The position numbers and the translations under genes were made by a program. Of a stretch of DNA of 64,000 bases, positions 24,103 to 32,995 are shown piece by piece. The number at the start of each line of letters is the position of its first letter. Positions within the stretch are counted from its first letter, which is position 1. The notes beneath the pieces were generated by a model. That model was not told the origin of the DNA, ran no database searches, and saw nothing but the letters and a program-made list of their open reading frames with translations. This DNA is from CALMEC01 sp963777565 (GTDB lineage Bacteria; Actinomycetota; Thermoleophilia; Miltoncostaeales; Miltoncostaeaceae): positions 1 to 64,000 of the forward strand of contig CAVZQZ010000011.1 in the NCBI GenBank assembly GCA_963777565.1. Reading direction: 5' to 3'.

Positions 24103-24789
24103 TCAACAGGGCTTCTCGCCCGTGTGTCGGCTCGCGGTTTCCGTTGCTCGCGAAGCGGGGCCCATCGGTCGCGCCGCGGCATGACGAGCGCTTCTCCGAC
24201 CAAAACGACGTCTTCGCCGCGCGACAACACGGTATCGAAGACGGCACGGCCCTTCTCCGCGATGACTTCCTTCACGGTCGCGGTTGCGGTAATGATGTCG
24301 CCAGGGCGCACGAGCGCAAGCCGCCGCAGCGACGGAGACATCGCGAGCGCGCCGGATCCGGAAAACTCGGGGCCGGGGACCCCCGACACGCGGACCGGCG
24401 GTCGGACGGCCATGCGCGAGGCAGCGCTCCAACGGTGACTCCTGCGCCCAGATCTCGTCGACGCGCGCCGGGTTGCCATTCCCGGAGATCCACGCGGACG
24501 CGTTGGTGTCGCCATGCGCCGAATCGCCTGCTGCAAGCTCGTCGATGGTCTTGCCGTCAGGGCGGTGCCGGCAGCCCGGACCGATCTGGGCCATCCAGCG
24601 TGGGGCGACGCCGACCGGCCGCAGCGTCAACGATGTGGTCCGCGCGAGCACCCCGCTGCCGTCGTCTCGGGTTCGGCGGCCGAACTCGATCGTGGAGCCG
24701 CTGGCCTGCGGCGTCAAGTCGGACAAGGCGAGGCTGGCGATGAGCTCTTGGGCTTGTTTGCTGACCGCGATTCGGGCATCAAGGATCAT
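24103..24789 (-). pseudogene. degenerate MaoC-like (R)-enoyl-CoA hydratase
   Basis: The frame from ATG 24789 overlaps the PadR stop by 11 bases. About 65 unrecognised residues precede GKTIDELAAGDSA, the usual start of a MaoC hot-dog domain. The hydratase motif is present but altered: ISGNGNPARVD stands where ISGDxNPxHVD is expected, so both catalytic residues are changed (Asp to Asn, His to Arg). Near 24395 the frame shifts, and the rest (SPSLRRLALVRPGDIITATATV, VVLVGEALVMPRR) lies in another frame. An active PhaJ-type hydratase is therefore unlikely. Confidence 0.6.
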
Positions 24790-25312
24790 CTCGTTTCCGT
24801 GGGTCGTCGGCACGCCGGTCGGGGCTCGCGAGGCCCGTGGGGGCTGAGCTGGGCCGTGTCCGCCGTTGGGCGCGGGTCGTTCCCCCGGGCGACTTCTCGG
24901 GGAGCGCCCCTCCCTCTGGAACGTCGTCTGCTTCCTCACGCCCATCCGGCCGCTCCCCCGGGTACGTATCGAAGAACTGGTCCAACATGTACTGGTATAC
25001 GCGGAGGGTCCCGGCCCAGCCTTCGAGGTAGATCCGTCCCGCGTCGGTTACCGAGTACCGGCGGCGGGCAGGACCAACGGTCGTGTCCCAATCCGACTCG
25101 ACGAGGCCATCCCGCTCGAGGTGCCGCAGCGTCCGGTAGACACTTCCGGGATCGACCGCTTCGAAGCCGAAGATCGAGAGGCGCCGGATCAGTTCGTAGC
25201 CATGGCTCTGCCACTGCTCGAGGGAAAGGAGCAGGAACGGCTGCAGCCAGTTGCGCGGCTGGCCGTGGACTTCGGGTACGTCTTCGGAACCACCGTTCGC
25301 CGAATCACTCAT
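24779..25312 (-). CDS. PadR-family transcriptional regulator
   Basis: Residues about 20-100 form the PadR winged helix (LQPFLLLSLEQWQSHGYELIRRL, SVYRTLRHLERDGLVES, RRRYSVTDAGRIYLEGWA). The tail of about 70 residues is charged and Pro-rich, and probably disordered. ATG 25312 is likely; a GTG at 25327 is an alternative. It heads the leftward PHA operon, and repeated CACTCATA elements surround its start, so autoregulation and control of the operon are plausible. Confidence 0.85.
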   Translation of the reverse strand: MSDSANGGSEDVPEVHGQPRNWLQPFLLLSLEQWQSHGYELIRRLSIFGFEAVDPGSVYRTLRHLERDGLVESDWDTTVGPARRRYSVTDAGRIYLEGWAGTLRVYQYMLDQFFDTYPGERPDGREEADDVPEGGALPEKSPGGTTRAQRRTRPSSAPTGLASPDRRADDPRKRDDP

Positions 25313-25332
25313 AGCTGCATAATGCACTCATA
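25306..25332. promoter_or_regulatory. candidate PadR operator
   Basis: Two copies of CACTCATA lie 19 bp apart (25306-25313 and 25325-25332). Between them TGCATAATGCA (25316-25326) is a near-perfect palindrome. The region is unusually AT-rich for this DNA and covers the start of the PadR gene. Confidence 0.45.
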
Positions 25333-25730
25333 TGCGTAGCAGCGTCAACCTTGACGAAGGGCCCCAGACCGGAACGAGTAGTGAGCTTCGGGCTTCTCGT
25401 AGAAGGAAAACGTACGGCCGAGTGCTCCGCCTTCGGAGAGGCGGAGGGCGGTCGGCAGGGCGGGCCGTCCCGCGTGCGTCGGCGGGACGATTTTGGAGGG
25501 GACGATTGTCAGGTGGGGGAGGGTTCGATCCGAGCCGGCGGGCGCTCCGATCGGGCGGGCGGGATCGATTCCTGCTCCAATGGATCGCCGATCGACCGCG
25601 GTCGGTCGATGATCCGATATGCGCGATCGGGAAGTGGCGCGGGAATCGCGTCTTCACGTGCGTCGCGTGCAAAGCTCCCGCGACAGATTCCGAGCGATAG
25701 ACGTGGAAAAGAAACGACGAGGGAGGCCGG
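25333..25730. other. intergenic stretch between divergent PadR and SDR genes
   Basis: These 398 bases must hold the promoters of the PadR-led operon and of the SDR at 25731. Frames inside are Arg/Ser-rich and unconvincing. Nothing beyond the operator candidate at its left edge was recognised. Confidence 0.4.
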
Positions 25731-26573
25731 ATGAGTACATTGGAAGCGATCGAGGGCGAGCCGGTGGCAGAGTCGCCTGGGGAGCTCGCTCGCCTCAGGG
25801 ATCGGGTCGCGGAGCTGGAGGCCCGAGCACATCGGCTACGCGGGAAAGTTGCGATCGTCACCGGCGGCGGCCGCGGAATCGGCAAGGCCATCGCGGAGAC
25901 CTTCTGCCTTGAGGGCGCGACCGTTGTCGTCGCGGATCGCGACGCGACGACGGGGACGGCTGTCGCGACTGAGCTCCGCGACCGTGGTTTCAGCGCTGGC
26001 TTCGTCAAGGTCGACGTGGCCGATCCGCAGAGTGTCGAAGACATGTACGCCGAACTGATCGACCGGCACGGGCGAGTCGACGTCCTCGTCGCCAACGCGG
26101 GCATCGTGCGGGACGCTCGCCTCGTCAACATGACCGACGATCAGTGGCACAGCGTTCTCGGAGTCAACCTGAGCGGTGTCTTCTACTGCACACGTGCCGC
26201 GGCGGGGCTGATGTCGGCGCAGGGGAGCGGACGGATCATCCTCGCGACCAGCGTGGTCGGCTCCCGCGGCAACTTCGGCCAAGTCAACTACGCGGCCGCC
26301 AAAGCAGGCGTCATCGGGATCACCTTGAGCCTGGCGCGTGAGTTGGCTCGCAAGGGCGACATCACGGTCAACGCCATCGCACCCGGCTTCGTGGCCACCG
26401 AGATGCTCGCCGGCATTCCGGAGGACCGGCTCGAGCAGATTCAGGAGCGAATCCCGTCTCGGAGGCTCGCGACACCCGAGGAGATCGCCGCAGTGTACGC
26501 ATTCCTCGCGTCAGACGCCGCGAGCTACGTCAATGGAGCAGTCATCGCCGTGGACGGGGGCCTCTCGCTGTAG
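25731..26573 (+). CDS. SDR-family 3-oxoacyl reductase with N-terminal coiled coil
   Basis: The 280-residue SDR carries TGGGRGIG (residues 44-51), NAG at 122-124, Ser174, Tyr187 and Lys191. The pattern and the C-terminal ASYVNGAVIAVDGG fit FabG/PhaB-type 3-oxoacyl reductases. Unusually, about 37 residues precede the fold and form a heptad-like helix (ELARLRDRVAELEARAHRL). GGGAGG upstream of the ATG supports the start. Position beside the PHA operon suggests a second 3-ketoacyl-CoA reductase, possibly held at granules or in an oligomer by the coiled coil. Confidence 0.85.
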   Translation: MSTLEAIEGEPVAESPGELARLRDRVAELEARAHRLRGKVAIVTGGGRGIGKAIAETFCLEGATVVVADRDATTGTAVATELRDRGFSAGFVKVDVADPQSVEDMYAELIDRHGRVDVLVANAGIVRDARLVNMTDDQWHSVLGVNLSGVFYCTRAAAGLMSAQGSGRIILATSVVGSRGNFGQVNYAAAKAGVIGITLSLARELARKGDITVNAIAPGFVATEMLAGIPEDRLEQIQERIPSRRLATPEEIAAVYAFLASDAASYVNGAVIAVDGGLSL

Positions 26574-26973
26574 CTCTCGTTCCCGGCCATGTTGTTCAGC
26601 TCATCGGCACTTATCATCCGTCGGTTCGGTAATCCGTCCACACCGGTGCACGCACGCCGGGAGCGAGCGAGGAGGTACCCCGGAGGGTTCGGGTCGTTGC
26701 GCCTCGCGCTCCGGATGGGGCGTAAACCGAAGAGCCGCAGGAAGGGGATCGCGCGCGGCGGGAGGTGGTGTCGACCGGGCTGTTTCCATCGAGGTCTCGA
26801 CAGCGTGGAGGGGTTGGGATACGTTCGCGGGGAGGGGGATCGGGTCGTTTGCCGACCGGATTCGGACCGTCCTCGGTACGGCGCGCCCAGCCGCGTCGCT
26901 CAGTTATCGCCCTTCTTGGTTGACGCGGTGGCTGTTCGCTGCGTGTTGAGGGCGACGAAGAAAGGAGCCGACA
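26574..26973. other. non-coding stretch with one half of a short direct repeat
   Basis: No supportable gene was seen. CACACCGGTGCACGC at about 26640-26654 recurs at about 27361-27375, on the far side of the 108-residue gene and beside the recombinase remnant. Confidence 0.4.
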
Positions 26974-27300
26974 GTGGCGATCGCATATCTCCAGGAATTC
27001 GAGATCCGAGATGGGGACACCGCCACCACCAACTACGACGCCGTCGCGGCGGCCCTTGACCTGCAAGGCGTACCGCCCGACGGTCTCCTTATCCATACGG
27101 CGGGGTTCGATCGCGAGGCCGGCGTCTTTCGCATCTTCGACGTCTGGCAGTCGCGGGAGCACGGCGACCGGTTCATGAACGAACGACTCAACCCGATCAT
27201 CCAGCCCATGATCGCGAGCGCCGCGCAGAGCGGGGACACCAGCTTCGCCCCGCCAACGCGCGAAGCGTGGTATGAGCTGCATGACGCGATGACCGGCTGA
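26974..27300 (+). CDS. hypothetical small barrel protein
   Basis: The 108-residue protein starts at a GTG with AAAGGAG six bases upstream. The pattern (YLQEFEIRDG, LIHTAGFDREAGVFRIFDVWQSREHGDRFMNERL) resembles actinobacterial proteins of the dimeric alpha-beta barrel (antibiotic-monooxygenase-like) superfamily, with a WQSREHGDRF segment typical of that group. No catalytic function can be assigned. It is an intact gene between decayed sequences. Confidence 0.65.
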   Translation: MAIAYLQEFEIRDGDTATTNYDAVAAALDLQGVPPDGLLIHTAGFDREAGVFRIFDVWQSREHGDRFMNERLNPIIQPMIASAAQSGDTSFAPPTREAWYELHDAMTG

Positions 27301-27379
27301 AGGTCCGCCCGTCAGGCCCGCACGCGGCTTCGGCCAGAGACCGCCCGTCGACAATGAGTACACACCGGTGCACGCCGCC

Positions 27380-28130
27380 GGCGACTGAGAGCGTCCGATT
27401 TGCCCCTTCGCCGAGGATGCTGGCGACCACTCGGGCGCGCAGCCGGCGACATATTCGGGTGGCTCGTCGATCATCACGTGGCGGTAGACGTCGAGGGTGA
27501 CGGAGGCGCGGGTGTGCCCGGTGACCGGCTTCACGAACGCGAGCCGGACGCCCCCCATCACGAGGATCGACACGAACGGTGGCGCAGATCGTGTTCGGGA
27601 TCTCGGCGAGCTTGCAGGGGCTGCGCATCGCAGAGCCGAGGGCGCGGTTCGTCACCTCGGGGAAGACCGGGGGTGTCGAGGTCGCGGTCGTCCAGCGGGA
27701 GCAGCTCGGCGATCTCCTCCGCCAATTCCACGGGCAACGGGACCCAGGGCCGGCCGGCGGTGCGGCCCCTGGTGCGGCCCCCGGGCGATGCGGAGTTGGT
27801 TGCCGACGAGATCGACGTCGCCCCACGTGAGTGATTCCAGCTCGATTTCCTCCATCTGACCTCGAAAGCCCCGCATATGCCAGCTTTTCTCGTTAAGACC
27901 ACTCCGTCCAAACATCGCGATACATCACCAGCACGGCGTTCCGCGAGTTCCTTCCCGGCGGGGCCGCGGCAGTTCGAGCGGCTCGTCGAGCAGGACATGC
28001 GAGGGAGATCGAGCGCCATGCTCGCTCGCGAGTGGCCGACGAACTACGCACGACGGGTCCGCCTTGAACGGCATACGGAGAGGCCAGCCGACTCGCACGT
28101 GATGTCCCGTGCGGTTGCATGTGACGTTCG
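27380..28130 (-). pseudogene. tyrosine recombinase/integrase, frameshifted
   Basis: Read leftward, pieces in different frames line up as a phage-type integrase catalytic domain: EIELESLTWGDVDLVGNQLRI (box I region), GRTAGRPWVPLPVELAEEI, TNRALGSAM, HDLRH (about 27577-27592, the conserved box II HxLRH), SILVMGG, GHTRASVTLDVYRHV (27475-27527, the H-x(n)-Y part). At least four indels separate them, and the N-terminal SAM-like domain is not recognisable. This is the only mobile-element gene seen in the window. Confidence 0.65.
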
Positions 28131-28277
28131 TTTGCCCGGTGATTTCCATCACCGCTGACGCTGGGTCGGCCGGCTCAGGCGGGACGTTGTTCTTCTCCTG
28201 CCGTGCGCTCGGCGGCTCAGGTGAGGTAGAGGGATCCCGTGGACACTCCGTAGGAGACTGGCGTACCGTCCCGCTCC

Positions 28278-29393
28278 GTGTTCCTTGCCCTCCGAGAGAT
28301 CCGACGAGCCAGGGCCCGCTTTGGGCTGCTCATGGGTGCGGTCGCCCTGCTCGTGTTCCTGATCCTCACCCAGCAGGCACTCCAGAGCGGCCTCATCACC
28401 TCGTTCGTGGGTGCGATCAAACGCCAGTCGGCGCCCGTGCTCGTCTACTCCGTCGACGGCCAGCGCACGCTGCAGGGCAGCGCGATCCCGCCGTCTCTCG
28501 AGGACGCGATCACCGGGGCCCCGGGGGTGGCCGACGCCGGACGCATCGTGCAGGGGACGTTCACGGTTGTCGTCAACGGCGGCGACCAGTCCGACGCTGC
28601 GCTGATCGGGTACGAGAAGCCCGAGCTCGGCGGGCCCGACCGGCTGAGCGCCGGGCGCATGCCCAGTGCCGGCGGTGAGGCGGTGGGGAGCTCGACCGAC
28701 TTCGCGCTGGGCGACCGGGTCCGGGTCGCAGGGGCCGACGGCGGCCCCGAACTGCGCGTCGTCGGCCTCGCCGACGACGCGCAGATACAGGTGACGCCGA
28801 CGCTATTCGTCTCGTGGTCCGACTACGTCACCGCCGCCAAGGCGGCGAACCCCGATGCCACGACGGTCCTGCCCAGCGTCGTCGGCGTCCGTCCGGCCGA
28901 GGGCGTCTCGGCTGAGGCGCTCACCGTGCGGATCAACGAGGCCTCCGCCCAGGCCGACGCCCTCACCCGCCAGCAGGCTGCGGCCAAAGCGCCCGGGGTG
29001 GCAGAGGTCCGGCAGTCGTTCAACGTGATCTTCCTGCTGTTCGCGCTCGTCGTGCCCCTGGTGACCGGGCTGTTCTTCCTGATCATCACCTTCCAGAAGG
29101 CACGGGCCCTGACGCTTCTGCGCGCCATTGGCGCGCCCGCAGCCGTGCTGGTCCGGTCCCTGCTGGTGCAGGTTGTGATCGTCATCGGAGGGGGCATCGT
29201 GGTCGGCACCCTGCTCTATGCGCCCCTGTCGCAGGCAAAGCTCGGCAACCTGGCGCTGCGCTTCGATCCGGGGGCCGTGGTGCTCTGGGCCGCGCTGCTG
29301 CTCGTGCTTGGACTCGTGAGCGCGGTCGCGGCGGCACGCCGCGTCCTGGCCATCGACCCCGTCGAAGCGACCACCGGGGGCGGTGCGCGGTGA
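28278..29393 (+). CDS. ABC transporter permease, FtsX/MacB type (first)
   Basis: The 371-residue protein has one N-terminal membrane segment (FGLLMGAVALLVFLILTQQAL), a large extracytoplasmic domain (about residues 45-240) and three C-terminal segments (VIFLLFALVVPLVTGLFFLIITF and two more). This is the layout of MacB/FtsX/LolC-type permeases that act on substrates at the outer membrane face. The GTG start is assumed. Its stop overlaps the GTG of the second permease (GTGA), and the ATPase follows, forming one operon. Confidence 0.85.
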   Translation: MFLALREIRRARARFGLLMGAVALLVFLILTQQALQSGLITSFVGAIKRQSAPVLVYSVDGQRTLQGSAIPPSLEDAITGAPGVADAGRIVQGTFTVVVNGGDQSDAALIGYEKPELGGPDRLSAGRMPSAGGEAVGSSTDFALGDRVRVAGADGGPELRVVGLADDAQIQVTPTLFVSWSDYVTAAKAANPDATTVLPSVVGVRPAEGVSAEALTVRINEASAQADALTRQQAAAKAPGVAEVRQSFNVIFLLFALVVPLVTGLFFLIITFQKARALTLLRAIGAPAAVLVRSLLVQVVIVIGGGIVVGTLLYAPLSQAKLGNLALRFDPGAVVLWAALLLVLGLVSAVAAARRVLAIDPVEATTGGGAR

Positions 29394-30502
29394 AGCTCGC
29401 CCTCCGGGAACTCCGGCGCCGGCCCGGACGGTTCGTCGTCGCCACGACGATCCTCACCCTGATCGCGTTGCTCCTCATGTTCCTCGGCGGCCTGCTCGAC
29501 GGGCTGATCGCTGGGAGCACCGGTGCGCTGCGCGCCCAGCAGGGTGAGCTCCTCGTGTACTCGTCCACCTCGCAGGACTCCCTGGTCCGCAGCCGCATCA
29601 CCCCGGAGGTCCGGCGGGTCGTGGAGCAGACCGCGGGGCCCGGCCAGGTGGCGGGTCTCGGAAGCGTCCAGCTCGGCGCCCGCATCGAGGGTCGCGGCCC
29701 GCGGGACCTCGTGCCGGTTGTGCTCTTCGGCTACGAACTTCCGCCGCAGGGGCTGCCCGACGAGCCGCCCGGTCCCGGTCAGGTCTATGCCGACAGCTCC
29801 CTGCGGTCGGAGGGAGTCACCGAGGGCGGTGCCATCCGGCTCGGTCCCGCCCAGACCCCCGTCGAGGTGATCGGATTCCTCGACGACAGCCGCTACTCGG
29901 GGCAGGGCACCCTGTGGGGCTCGCTCGAGACGTGGCGCTCCGTTCTGGCCGAGAACCGGCCGGGAGCACGCGTGGGCGACGGCGTCGTCCAGGCACTCGT
30001 CGTGGACGGTGGGGCGGACCCGAGTTCCCAGGCCGACGTGATCGACCGGGCCACCGCCGGTGCGACCTCGACGCTGACCATCGGGCAGGCCATCGACGCG
30101 CTCCCGGGCGTGTCCCAGCAGCAGAGCGTCTTCAACCAGATCATCGGCGTCACGGTCGTAATCGCCGTGGTCGTGGTGGCGCTGTTCTTCGCCCTCATCA
30201 CTGTCGAGCGCATCGGCCTCTACGGCGTGCTGAAGGCGGTCGGGGCAAGCTCCGTCACGCTGTTCGCCGGCGTCCTGCTGCAGGCGCTGGTGGTGACGCT
30301 CGTCGCCTCGGCCATCGGGATCGCGGCGTCCCTTGCGCTCGATATCGCGATCCCCGCCGGTTCGATCCCGTTCGTAGCCACCCCAACACGACTGCTCAGC
30401 AGCGTCGCCTATCTCGTCGTCGCGGCGATCGTTGGGTGCGTGTTCTCGCTGCGTCGAGTTCTGAAGGTGGATCCCGCGTCCGCGATCGGCGCTGACCAGT
30501 GA
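29390..30502 (+). CDS. ABC transporter permease, FtsX/MacB type (second)
   Basis: The 370-residue product repeats the topology of the upstream gene: an N-terminal membrane helix (FVVATTILTLIALLLMFLGGLLDGLIAG), a periplasm-like domain, then three C-terminal helices (IIGVTVVIAVVVVALFFALITVERIGLYGVLKAVGAS and following). The start GTG overlaps the previous stop, suggesting translational coupling. The two permeases probably form a heterodimer with the ATPase at 30564. The substrate is unknown; families with this layout handle lipoproteins, peptides or cell-wall signals. Confidence 0.85.
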   Translation: MKLALRELRRRPGRFVVATTILTLIALLLMFLGGLLDGLIAGSTGALRAQQGELLVYSSTSQDSLVRSRITPEVRRVVEQTAGPGQVAGLGSVQLGARIEGRGPRDLVPVVLFGYELPPQGLPDEPPGPGQVYADSSLRSEGVTEGGAIRLGPAQTPVEVIGFLDDSRYSGQGTLWGSLETWRSVLAENRPGARVGDGVVQALVVDGGADPSSQADVIDRATAGATSTLTIGQAIDALPGVSQQQSVFNQIIGVTVVIAVVVVALFFALITVERIGLYGVLKAVGASSVTLFAGVLLQALVVTLVASAIGIAASLALDIAIPAGSIPFVATPTRLLSSVAYLVVAAIVGCVFSLRRVLKVDPASAIGADQ

Positions 30503-30563
30503 GGCGCCGCCCCGCCCTGCACCGCGTGCCCGTTCCCGTTCCGCCACCCCCCTGGAGCCGCTC

Positions 30564-31292
30564 ATGACCCCCGCCCGAACCGACGCCGCACTGCGGATGG
30601 AGGGCGTTCGCAAGATCTACCAGGTCGGCGACGAAGTGGTCGTGGCCCTCGATGGGGTCGACCTGACAGTGGGGTCCGACGAGATCGTGGCCCTGGTAGG
30701 GCCGTCCGGGTCGGGGAAGACGACTCTCTGCTCGATCGCCGGCGCCCTCCTGGCGCCGACCGACGGCGCCGTGGTCGTGGCCGGGGAGGACATCTCCGGG
30801 TACAGCGCCAAGCGGCTCACCGAGTTCCGGCGGGAGTCCGTCGGCTTCGTGTTCCAGACGGTCAATCTGATTCCGTTCCTGACGGCCAGGGAGAACCTGT
30901 TGGTCGTTGACGAGATCGGCCCGCGCACGGGGGGCAAGGCCAAGGCCCGGGCGGACCAGCTCCTTGAGGAACTCGGCCTGACCGACCGCGCCGGCAACCT
31001 GCCGGCGCAGTTGTCCGGAGGTCAGCGGCAGCGGGTCGCCATCGGGCGGGCGCTGATGAACGAACCCGACCTGGTGCTTTTCGACGAGCCCACCTCGGCG
31101 CTGGACACCGAACTGGGCGACCAGGTGGTGAAGCTGATCCGTCACGAGATGAAGTCCCGTGGCACCGCGGCCATCATCGTTACCCACGACGATCGGATCA
31201 CCCACTACGCCGATCGGGTCGTGAGGATCGTCGACGGCCGCGTGACCGACGCCGTGGCCGGCGCCGCTTTCAGCGAGTCTCCGCATGACTAA
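30564..31292 (+). CDS. ABC transporter ATP-binding protein, MacB/LolD type
   Basis: The 242-residue ATPase has Walker A GPSGSGKT at residues 46-53, signature LSGGQ at 150-154, Walker B VLFDEP at 171-176 and switch histidine in VTHDDRITHYADR. Sequence style (EGVRKIYQVGDEVVVALDGVDL) fits the MacB/LolD branch, which matches the FtsX-like permeases directly upstream. GGAGCC upstream of ATG 30564 could serve as ribosome-binding site. Confidence 0.92.
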   Translation: MTPARTDAALRMEGVRKIYQVGDEVVVALDGVDLTVGSDEIVALVGPSGSGKTTLCSIAGALLAPTDGAVVVAGEDISGYSAKRLTEFRRESVGFVFQTVNLIPFLTARENLLVVDEIGPRTGGKAKARADQLLEELGLTDRAGNLPAQLSGGQRQRVAIGRALMNEPDLVLFDEPTSALDTELGDQVVKLIRHEMKSRGTAAIIVTHDDRITHYADRVVRIVDGRVTDAVAGAAFSESPHD

Positions 31293-31416
31293 GCGGACTT
31301 GTCCGTGGTTTGCGGCGGACCGGGATGGCACCTGATCCGCACCGGCTGCATCGCGCCGGCGGCGGCGTTCATCTCAGGGAGTCAGATCAAGAAGGGACGA
31401 TCGCGAAGTCGAACAC

Positions 31417-32340
31417 TCACACCGGCGTCGCAGGTCGCGGGGCTTCGTCCGCGCCCGCAACGGCCGTCGCACCGTCGACCGGGGATCCTTCAATCAGCCA
31501 CGTGCCGGTGTCCTGCGCGAGCGCGGTTGTCGCACCGGGCCCGGCGATCGCGACGCGATGAAGCTTCGCCAGGGAGATGAGCTCGTCCCGCGCCGAGTCG
31601 AGGAGTTCGGGCTGCATCGACGCAATCACGATCAGGTCGGGTACGACCCGATCGGCCGACTCGGCAATCGTGCCAATCGGCGTATTCGGTCCCAGCATTA
31701 CGATCCGCCACCCGTGCTGACGCAGCATCAGGCCGAGGACGATCAGTCCGAGGTCATGCTGCTCCTTCGGTGGGCATGCGAGCATCGCGATGCGGCCGGA
31801 GCCGGCTCCCCACCCCCGCGCCAGGCCCAGCAGACGGCCGCGCACGATGCCCGTCGCGAAGTGCTCCTGCGCGATCGACGCCTCGCCGGCCTCCCAGCGT
31901 GTGCCGAGTCGCTGCAGGTACGGCATCACGATGTCGGCCAGTAGCGATCTCACCGTCAGGGTCGCGAGTGCACGGTCGAAGGCCGCATTCGCGGCGCCCT
32001 CATCGAACGCGGCCAGAGCGCGATCGAGCTCATCGATCAGGGCCCCGGGGGGAGGAGACGGTTGAGCGTGCCGCGTCTCGGTGTCCCGCAGGGTGCGTTG
32101 CGCAGCGATCGACGCGGGAAGACCCGACGCGATCGCCTCCGTCATCCGACGGACACGTTCAAGGTCGTCCGGTCCGTAGAGCCGAAAGCCCCCGGGCGTG
32201 CGTGTCGGCGACATCAGCCCATAGCGCCGTTCCCACGCCCGCAACAGATCCGGCGCGACTCCCGTTCGGCGGCTGAGTTCGCCGATGCGCACGCGCTGAT
32301 CGTTCTCACCCACCCGGGGAGCGTAGACAAGTCCCGACAT
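31417..32340 (-). CDS. MerR-family regulator with B12-binding domain (CarH/LitR type photoreceptor)
   Basis: The N-terminal MerR winged helix (VRIGELSRRTGVAPDLLRAWERRYGL) is followed by a helical cap with Trp149, nine residues, then Glu159-His160, the W-x9-EH motif of light-sensing CarH proteins. The Rossmann-like part carries KEQHDLG (His195), the E/DxHxxG lower-ligand motif. Established knowledge: CarH/LitR bind adenosylcobalamin, repress in the dark and release DNA in light. ATG 32340 is taken as start; an upstream start at 32376 is possible. It is divergent from the two small membrane genes at 32510, whose promoter contains an inverted repeat. Confidence 0.88.
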   Translation of the reverse strand: MSGLVYAPRVGENDQRVRIGELSRRTGVAPDLLRAWERRYGLMSPTRTPGGFRLYGPDDLERVRRMTEAIASGLPASIAAQRTLRDTETRHAQPSPPPGALIDELDRALAAFDEGAANAAFDRALATLTVRSLLADIVMPYLQRLGTRWEAGEASIAQEHFATGIVRGRLLGLARGWGAGSGRIAMLACPPKEQHDLGLIVLGLMLRQHGWRIVMLGPNTPIGTIAESADRVVPDLIVIASMQPELLDSARDELISLAKLHRVAIAGPGATTALAQDTGTWLIEGSPVDGATAVAGADEAPRPATPV

Positions 32341-32443
32341 GTTGTCCAGGTTCTGCGGGCACGACATCGGACGCACGCTCAGCTGTTCGCAAGGAATTAT
32401 GGCCTCTTTGTGCGGACCACCGCCGATGCCGTCTCCCAGACTC

Positions 32444-32473
32444 TTGACAAAAAATAGACAACTCGTCTAAGGT
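32444..32473 (+). promoter_or_regulatory. promoter with embedded operator, probable target of the CarH-like regulator
   Basis: TTGACA (32444-32449) and TAAGGT (32468-32473) are separated by 18 bp. The spacer holds TAGAC-AACTC-GTCTA (32455-32469), a perfect 5-bp inverted repeat that overlaps the -10 element. The tract is AT-rich against its surroundings. A repressor bound here would block RNA polymerase. Confidence 0.65.
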
Positions 32474-32509
32474 TGTGGCACTGAAGTCCAAAGCAAAGGA
32501 CGTGACCGA

Positions 32510-32746
32510 ATGAGAACGCTTGAACGCCACGCATCCAGGGTCGTGAGCGCCACCGATCGCGCTCCCCAGGCGTTCCGGCTCGCGGCCGCCCGAGGTCTGA
32601 TCCTGCTGGCTGCGCTGATCTCGTTCGTCCTCTCGGTGTCACTCTGGTTCACCGGATACCGCGAGGAGGGTCTGTTCGTCGGGATCTGGGTGCCGACCAT
32701 CGTCAGCCTCGGGGCCTTCCTGGTGCCGCGGAGGGCAGAGCGATGA
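32510..32746 (+). CDS. small membrane protein
   Basis: A 78-residue protein with two hydrophobic segments (residues about 28-47 and 52-72) and basic ends. AAAGGA lies nine bases upstream of the ATG, and a sigma70-like promoter lies about 40 bases upstream. The stop overlaps the start of the next gene (ATGA). No known family; the context suggests light- or B12-controlled expression. Confidence 0.65.
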   Translation: MRTLERHASRVVSATDRAPQAFRLAAARGLILLAALISFVLSVSLWFTGYREEGLFVGIWVPTIVSLGAFLVPRRAER

Positions 32747-32928
32747 CCGCGGGCATCTTCATCATCGGCGCCATCGTGACCGTGATGGTGCTGGGCGCCC
32801 TGGCACTCCTGTTCTACGGCGCAGTTCTGGACGGCCGCGAGGACGATCAACCGATTCCTGCCGATGGGCCATCCGTGGTCGCCGAGGTCGGGCCTCTCGT
32901 TCCCCGCCAGGCGCGTCCCATCGGCTAA
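32743..32928 (+). CDS. small membrane protein
   Basis: A 61-residue protein: one N-terminal membrane helix (IFIIGAIVTVMVLGALALLFYGAV) and an acidic, Pro-containing tail. It overlaps the upstream gene by four bases and so is translationally coupled. The partners could form a small membrane complex. Function unknown. Confidence 0.65.
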   Translation: MTAGIFIIGAIVTVMVLGALALLFYGAVLDGREDDQPIPADGPSVVAEVGPLVPRQARPIG

Positions 32929-32995
32929 CCAGGCTGCGCCGGGCGCCTCCGCTTGGGCGGCGCCTGGCCCGCGTCGGGGAGGGATCCAATCCGCG

